Positions 60,451 to 64,000 of a stretch of DNA of 64,000 bases are shown in pieces. The notes beneath the pieces are model-generated. The model made no database searches. It saw only the letters and a list, made by a program, of their open reading frames with translations, and was not told the origin of the DNA. Positions within the stretch are counted from its first letter, which is position 1; every line of letters starts with the position of its first letter. This DNA is from SIG565 sp045594065 (GTDB lineage: Bacteria; Bacillota; Clostridia; Oscillospirales; Acutalibacteraceae). A program made the position numbers and the translations under genes. The stretch is from positions 1-64,000 of the forward strand of contig JAZNXU010000015.1 of NCBI GenBank assembly GCA_045594065.1, in the 5' to 3' direction.

Positions 60451-61794
60451 ATGGCAAATTCACTTAAAAGAATTATCGCTGTAATACTGGCACTTGCTAT
60501 GATAATGTGTCTTGCAGCTTGCGGCGGAAATTCCGGTAAAGACGATGACGGTAATAAAGGCGGCGCCGGCGTTACTGCAAAAGATGCATTTGACACCGAT
60601 GGATTTATTGCTTCAATGCCTAGCGAACTCAGAGGTACCACAATTCAGTTTTTAAACTGGTACAATCCTGATGACCGCGCAGAAGAAAAGACGGTTATAG
60701 AGGCGTTCGAAGCTGCCAGTGGTATTAATGTTGAGGTTATATATACCGAATACGGCAACGATTATAACGATAAGCTGGCTGGTCTTGTAGCAACAGGCTC
60801 AGCTCCCGATGTTATCCGTATGTCTGAGCCAAAAGCAGGTTGGATGAAATATATGCAGCCGATAGTTAACACAGGCTACGACTTCTCAGATAAGGCTTGG
60901 AATAACGATGTTAAGGAGCTGTACTCTGTAAACGGCGTTCAGTATGCTGCAAACCTTTCATACACACCTTTCGTTCTTTTCCAGACAATCGTATACCATA
61001 CCGATACTATGGAAGAATTCGGCTTTGAAGATCCGTGGGAGCTTTACAAAAAGGGCGAATGGACCTGGCAGAAGCTTGAGGAAATGTGCAAAACGTGGAT
61101 TAAACAGGGTCCCGATTATTACGGTGTTGCAACAGCTCACTACTCAATGGTAGCAGAAACTACAGGCGTAGATTTCGTATCCTATGACGGTAAGCAGTGG
61201 AATATGGATCTTTACAATTCAGAGCTTCTCGACATCTGGAGATATACTTTAGAGAACAGAGAAAACCGTATTTTCGTTCAGTCTACAAATACTACCTTTG
61301 ATGCTGTTAAGCATAAAGCATTGTTTGCTTATACCGACTCGACAGGTCTTGAGCTTTCGTCTATATTCAATAAGAAGATTAAGCAAAGAGGCGTATTTGC
61401 TGCCGCTCCAATGCCGAAATATGAGGGTAAGGATTATTATGCAGGCGTTACCGAGCTTGTAGGTTGGGGCGTGCCGATTGGCGCTAAAAACCCGAAAGCC
61501 GTTCCGTACTTTATTTCTTGGTACGGCAACCTTGCTAAGTATGACCTTGATGCGCTTTATGTAGATGAGCAGTCGCGTGCAGTTTATGAGGCGTTAGTTC
61601 AGGAGCCAAACCGCTTTATTTCGATGACTTCGACCATATTCGATTTCGATGCTAACCCGTTTGTATGGTATCTGTTCAACCATGCGGCATCTTCACAGAT
61701 TACAACCTTTATTCAGCAACAGGAGTATAAGTGTCTGGATAAGCTTACCCAGCACAATGATGTTCTTTCACGTATGAATACTGAAATAAAGTAG
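60451..61794 (+). CDS. Extracellular solute-binding lipoprotein (ABC family 1)
   Basis: The 447-residue lipoprotein has a signal ending MCLAACGG and a family-1 carbohydrate-binding fold (TIQFLNWYNPDDRAEEKTVIEAFEAASGINVEVIYTEYGNDYNDKLAGLVATGSAPDVIRM, read across the segment). It should capture sugars for an ABC importer, but no permease or ATPase gene is adjacent. AAGGAGG precedes ATG 60451. It is monocistronic. Confidence 0.88.
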   Translation: MANSLKRIIAVILALAMIMCLAACGGNSGKDDDGNKGGAGVTAKDAFDTDGFIASMPSELRGTTIQFLNWYNPDDRAEEKTVIEAFEAASGINVEVIYTEYGNDYNDKLAGLVATGSAPDVIRMSEPKAGWMKYMQPIVNTGYDFSDKAWNNDVKELYSVNGVQYAANLSYTPFVLFQTIVYHTDTMEEFGFEDPWELYKKGEWTWQKLEEMCKTWIKQGPDYYGVATAHYSMVAETTGVDFVSYDGKQWNMDLYNSELLDIWRYTLENRENRIFVQSTNTTFDAVKHKALFAYTDSTGLELSSIFNKKIKQRGVFAAAPMPKYEGKDYYAGVTELVGWGVPIGAKNPKAVPYFISWYGNLAKYDLDALYVDEQSRAVYEALVQEPNRFISMTSTIFDFDANPFVWYLFNHAASSQITTFIQQQEYKCLDKLTQHNDVLSRMNTEIK

Positions 61795-61806
61795 AATAGC
61801 AAATAA

Positions 61807-61836
61807 AAATTCCCGAGGAATTCCTCGGGAATTTTT
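61807..61836. terminator. Bidirectional terminator, palindromic
   Basis: A palindrome centred at about 61820 (TTCCCGAGG/CCTCGGGAA core) with A/T runs on each side. It serves the solute-binding gene and the convergent flippase. Confidence 0.85.
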
Positions 61837-63225
61837 TTATCTCTTTAATTTTTTAAGCACTTCTAAAAGCATCTTATAATTTATAACGATAAGCAGTATC
61901 AGGCAAATTATTTGATATACCACCCAATAAGGCGGTTCAAGCAGCATTAAAATTACCTGAGCTAAGGTTATTGCTGAATTTACAGTAACCGTAATGCTTG
62001 TAAAATTAATATCGCGGTTGCGCCATTTTATATCTATCGCTCTTACGGCGTATACCGCAAAGTAGCTAATGCAGGTTGCTATTGCCGCACCGTTTGTTTC
62101 GTATTTAGGTATCAGCATAAAGTTAAGAATTAAATTCATAGCCGCGCCAAGCAGAGTTGTAAGCAGGGTTGAGACACTACGCTTTTCGGCTAAATAAATA
62201 TTTCCAAGGAAAACCACAAAGCAGGAATAAACCGTAGCCAGCATTAAAAACGGGATAAATTGCCACGAATTGTAATAGCTTTTATCCAAAAGTATGACGG
62301 TAATAAACTTGGCAAATAGAATAAGAATGGAAGATATTACGAATATTGCGCCCTGAAAGGATTTGAATATGTTGGAGTAAAAGCGGTTTCGCGATTGACT
62401 TGAGTTTTCCTCAACGGCAGATATCTGCCACGCGTCGAGGAATATAGTTGAAACCAAGGTTAAAATGGTTGGCACCTTATAGGCAACCGAATACAGTCCG
62501 TTTGCTGAAGCGCTTACCATATACTGTACAAAATACCGGTCGGACACATTTATTACCCACCATAGCAGTGAGGTCGGTATTAGTGGCAGTGAAAAACGAA
62601 TCATCTGCCATATAATACTCTTGCTTATACCCTTGAATTTAACAAAGGGCAGCAGCCTACCTGTTACGGTAAGGAAGATTACCGAGGAAAAATCGGCTAG
62701 TATAATAGCGAGCAAATAGCCGCGAATACCCATTTTTAATGGGATAAGGAAGATGATTGTAAGAGCGCAGGTCATAAAGGTGGAAAATATACCGTCCGCT
62801 GCGTAAAGCTTTGTTTTGCCAAGTGCCCTTACAAAGTAACTGCATATGTGTCTGAGTGAAGACATCAGCACATAAGCGTACAAGTAAATAATGTATGCTC
62901 TAAGCTCTGAGATTTTCATAATCAGCGGTGAAGCCGTGAGCAGCACCACCATACCTAAAGCAACCGAAATAATTCCCGCTGAGAAAACATCGCTTTTTTT
63001 ATAGTCGTTATCAAGTCCGAAACGGATTATTGAATTCTGAATGCCCAGCATACATATCGGCAACATAAGGCTGCCTGAATTTATAATAATATCAAGCGTT
63101 CCAAACTCCGCGGTCTGCATTGCACGGCTGTAAAAAAACACCATTATAAATGAGAGTATTTTCGAGCCAAATGTACCGATTGCAAAAATTGCGGTGTTTT
63201 TTGCAAGGCTTTTATATCTGTTCAA
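61837..63225 (-). CDS. Oligosaccharide flippase family protein
   Basis: The 462-residue membrane protein has about 12-14 hydrophobic segments. Its N-terminus (SLAKNTAIFAIGTFGSKILSFIMVFFYSRAM) and LIPKYETNGAAIATCISY are typical of Wzx/MATE-like polysaccharide flippases. It would move lipid-linked glycans across the membrane. No glycosyltransferase genes are adjacent in the window. Confidence 0.85.
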   Translation of the reverse strand: MNRYKSLAKNTAIFAIGTFGSKILSFIMVFFYSRAMQTAEFGTLDIIINSGSLMLPICMLGIQNSIIRFGLDNDYKKSDVFSAGIISVALGMVVLLTASPLIMKISELRAYIIYLYAYVLMSSLRHICSYFVRALGKTKLYAADGIFSTFMTCALTIIFLIPLKMGIRGYLLAIILADFSSVIFLTVTGRLLPFVKFKGISKSIIWQMIRFSLPLIPTSLLWWVINVSDRYFVQYMVSASANGLYSVAYKVPTILTLVSTIFLDAWQISAVEENSSQSRNRFYSNIFKSFQGAIFVISSILILFAKFITVILLDKSYYNSWQFIPFLMLATVYSCFVVFLGNIYLAEKRSVSTLLTTLLGAAMNLILNFMLIPKYETNGAAIATCISYFAVYAVRAIDIKWRNRDINFTSITVTVNSAITLAQVILMLLEPPYWVVYQIICLILLIVINYKMLLEVLKKLKR

Positions 63226-63246
63226 TTTCAGTACTCCTTTTTAACT

Positions 63247-63747
63247 TTACAGGAAAAGTGTAGTAAAGATATTCGGAAATGCGTAAAAAATTATGCTCAT
63301 AATGGCGGCGGCGATAAGAACGCCCAAGATTATAGCAACAATAGCCTTTTTGAATTTAATACCAAGCAGTGCCGCAAGGAGTGCGCCCGTCCAAGCACCT
63401 GTACCGGGCAGGGGAATACCAACAAAAATCATAAGTCCCCAAAACTCACCCTTTTCAAGCCTGTCACGTTTTGCAAGGGTTTTCGATTCAAGCTTTGCTA
63501 CTAAGGGGCTAAAAAGCTTGGTGGTTTTCATCCATTTAAAAATAGGTATGATTAAAAGCAGTATAAAAGGAATGGGCAGTAAATTACCCAGCACACAAAT
63601 ACCGAGTGCCGGTAAAAACTCAATTCCCATAACTGCTGCTACGGGTATACCGCCTCTGAGCTCAACTATCGGAAACATTGAAACAAGAAATGCTACCAGC
63701 TCACGTGATACGGGAAGACCCTGAAACCAAGCAATAATACTATCCAT
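63247..63747 (-). CDS. Small multidrug-export family membrane protein
   Basis: The 166-residue protein has about five hydrophobic segments, with FPIVELRGGIPVAAVMG and FVGIPLPGTGAWTGALLAALLG, matching the Sm_multidrug_ex family. Despite the family name, the substrate is unknown. ATG 63747 follows AAGGAG; the reading to 63780 lacks such a site. It is transcribed toward the flippase, which begins 22 bases downstream. Confidence 0.85.
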   Translation of the reverse strand: MDSIIAWFQGLPVSRELVAFLVSMFPIVELRGGIPVAAVMGIEFLPALGICVLGNLLPIPFILLLIIPIFKWMKTTKLFSPLVAKLESKTLAKRDRLEKGEFWGLMIFVGIPLPGTGAWTGALLAALLGIKFKKAIVAIILGVLIAAAIMSIIFYAFPNIFTTLFL

Positions 63748-63821
63748 ATAAAAACTCCTTTTTGCCAATATATAGAACATTATACTATAATTTTATAGTT
63801 TATTCAACCGTTAAATAACTC

Positions 63822-63850
63822 TTGAAAATGGATGTTACATAAAGTATAAT
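63822..63850 (+). promoter_or_regulatory. Promoter of the DUF4867-like gene
   Basis: TTGAAA (63822-63827), 17 bp and TATAAT (63845-63850). Confidence 0.7.
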
Positions 63851-63888
63851 AACTATATAAATCTAATATTGTTTGGGAGAGATGATTT

Positions 63889-64000
63889 ATGCTAGAAAAA
63901 TTAAGAAAACTTAACCCTGAGATTAAGGTTTATTCGGTTTATGACCCCGAGTTTGCTTCTTTTGGAAGAGTTATCGAGGGCTTAGATGTAACCGAGCTCA
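63889..64000 (+). CDS. DUF4867-like protein, 5' part only
   Basis: The gene runs off the window. The first 37 residues (MLEKLRKLNPEIKVYSVYDP, then EFASFGRVIEGLDVTEL) resemble the start of DUF4867 proteins, from memory. GGGAG lies upstream of ATG 63889. No function can be given. Confidence 0.55.
   Translation, partial: MLEKLRKLNPEIKVYSVYDPEFASFGRVIEGLDVTEL

Noticed and set aside
1..64000. CRISPR array, prophage or defence island
   Set aside because: No regularly spaced repeats, cas genes, phage structural genes or known defence genes were seen.

Overview
The window reads as a chromosomal segment of an anaerobic, endospore-forming member of the Clostridia, most likely Oscillospiraceae-like. 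Evidence for sporulation is a complete spoIIIAA-AH operon, a SleB-type cortex lytic enzyme, a PdaA-like deacetylase and an AbrB/SpoVT-type regulator. Evidence for anaerobic life is the class III ribonucleotide reductase NrdD/NrdG. Ribosome binding sites are strong and purine-rich, GTG/TTG starts are common, and base composition is moderately AT-rich. No rRNA, tRNA, prophage, transposase or CRISPR array is visible. The taxonomic placement is inference.

Layout. 1-5.9 kb: a two-ACT-domain/metallo-beta-lactamase fusion, a PHP phosphatase, a PdaA-like lipoprotein deacetylase, a cysteine hydrolase, a small membrane protein, a decayed MATE transporter and an EamA transporter. 6-10.5 kb: spoIIIAA-AH. 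10.6-20 kb: Asp23 protein, lepA, a DUF6472-like protein, radC, an RluA-type pseudouridine synthase, a glycine riboswitch controlling an AGCS symporter, an SGNH esterase, a 60-residue protein and asnB. 20-34.6 kb: apbE, secA, mnmA, a LUD protein, a DacF-type carboxypeptidase, pgi, a small P-loop protein, yceD-rpmF, a radical-SAM DUF512 protein, der-plsY-gpsA and a class B sortase. 34.7-42.2 kb: nrdD-nrdG with NrdR-like boxes, a tandem pair of SGNH proteins whose second copy has lost the catalytic triad, and a 1042-residue secreted protein. 42.3-47.3 kb: the hrcA-grpE-dnaK-dnaJ heat-shock operon under a CIRCE element, with a MITE-like element between dnaK and dnaJ. 47.4-56.3 kb: sleB, a type-2 ileS, a small hydrophilic protein, nadE, an unannotated small-peptide transcription unit, an ABC exporter and a DUF1292 protein. 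56.3-64 kb: a roughly 210-nt structured RNA, an XRE regulator with palindromic operators, an AbrB-zinc-ribbon/DUF5058/membrane-partner/M20-peptidase operon, an orphan sugar-binding lipoprotein, a flippase, a small multidrug-export family protein and the start of a DUF4867-like gene.

Most of the window is core housekeeping and sporulation. The parts that standard annotation would probably miss are non-coding or very small. They are the promoter-RBS-terminator unit encoding a 17-residue peptide at 53.6-54.0 kb, the structured RNA at 56.34-56.55 kb, the MITE inside the heat-shock operon, the back-to-back asnB/apbE promoters that share one -35 region (with apbE predicted leaderless), and the SGNH enzyme/pseudoenzyme pair followed by a long leader hairpin.
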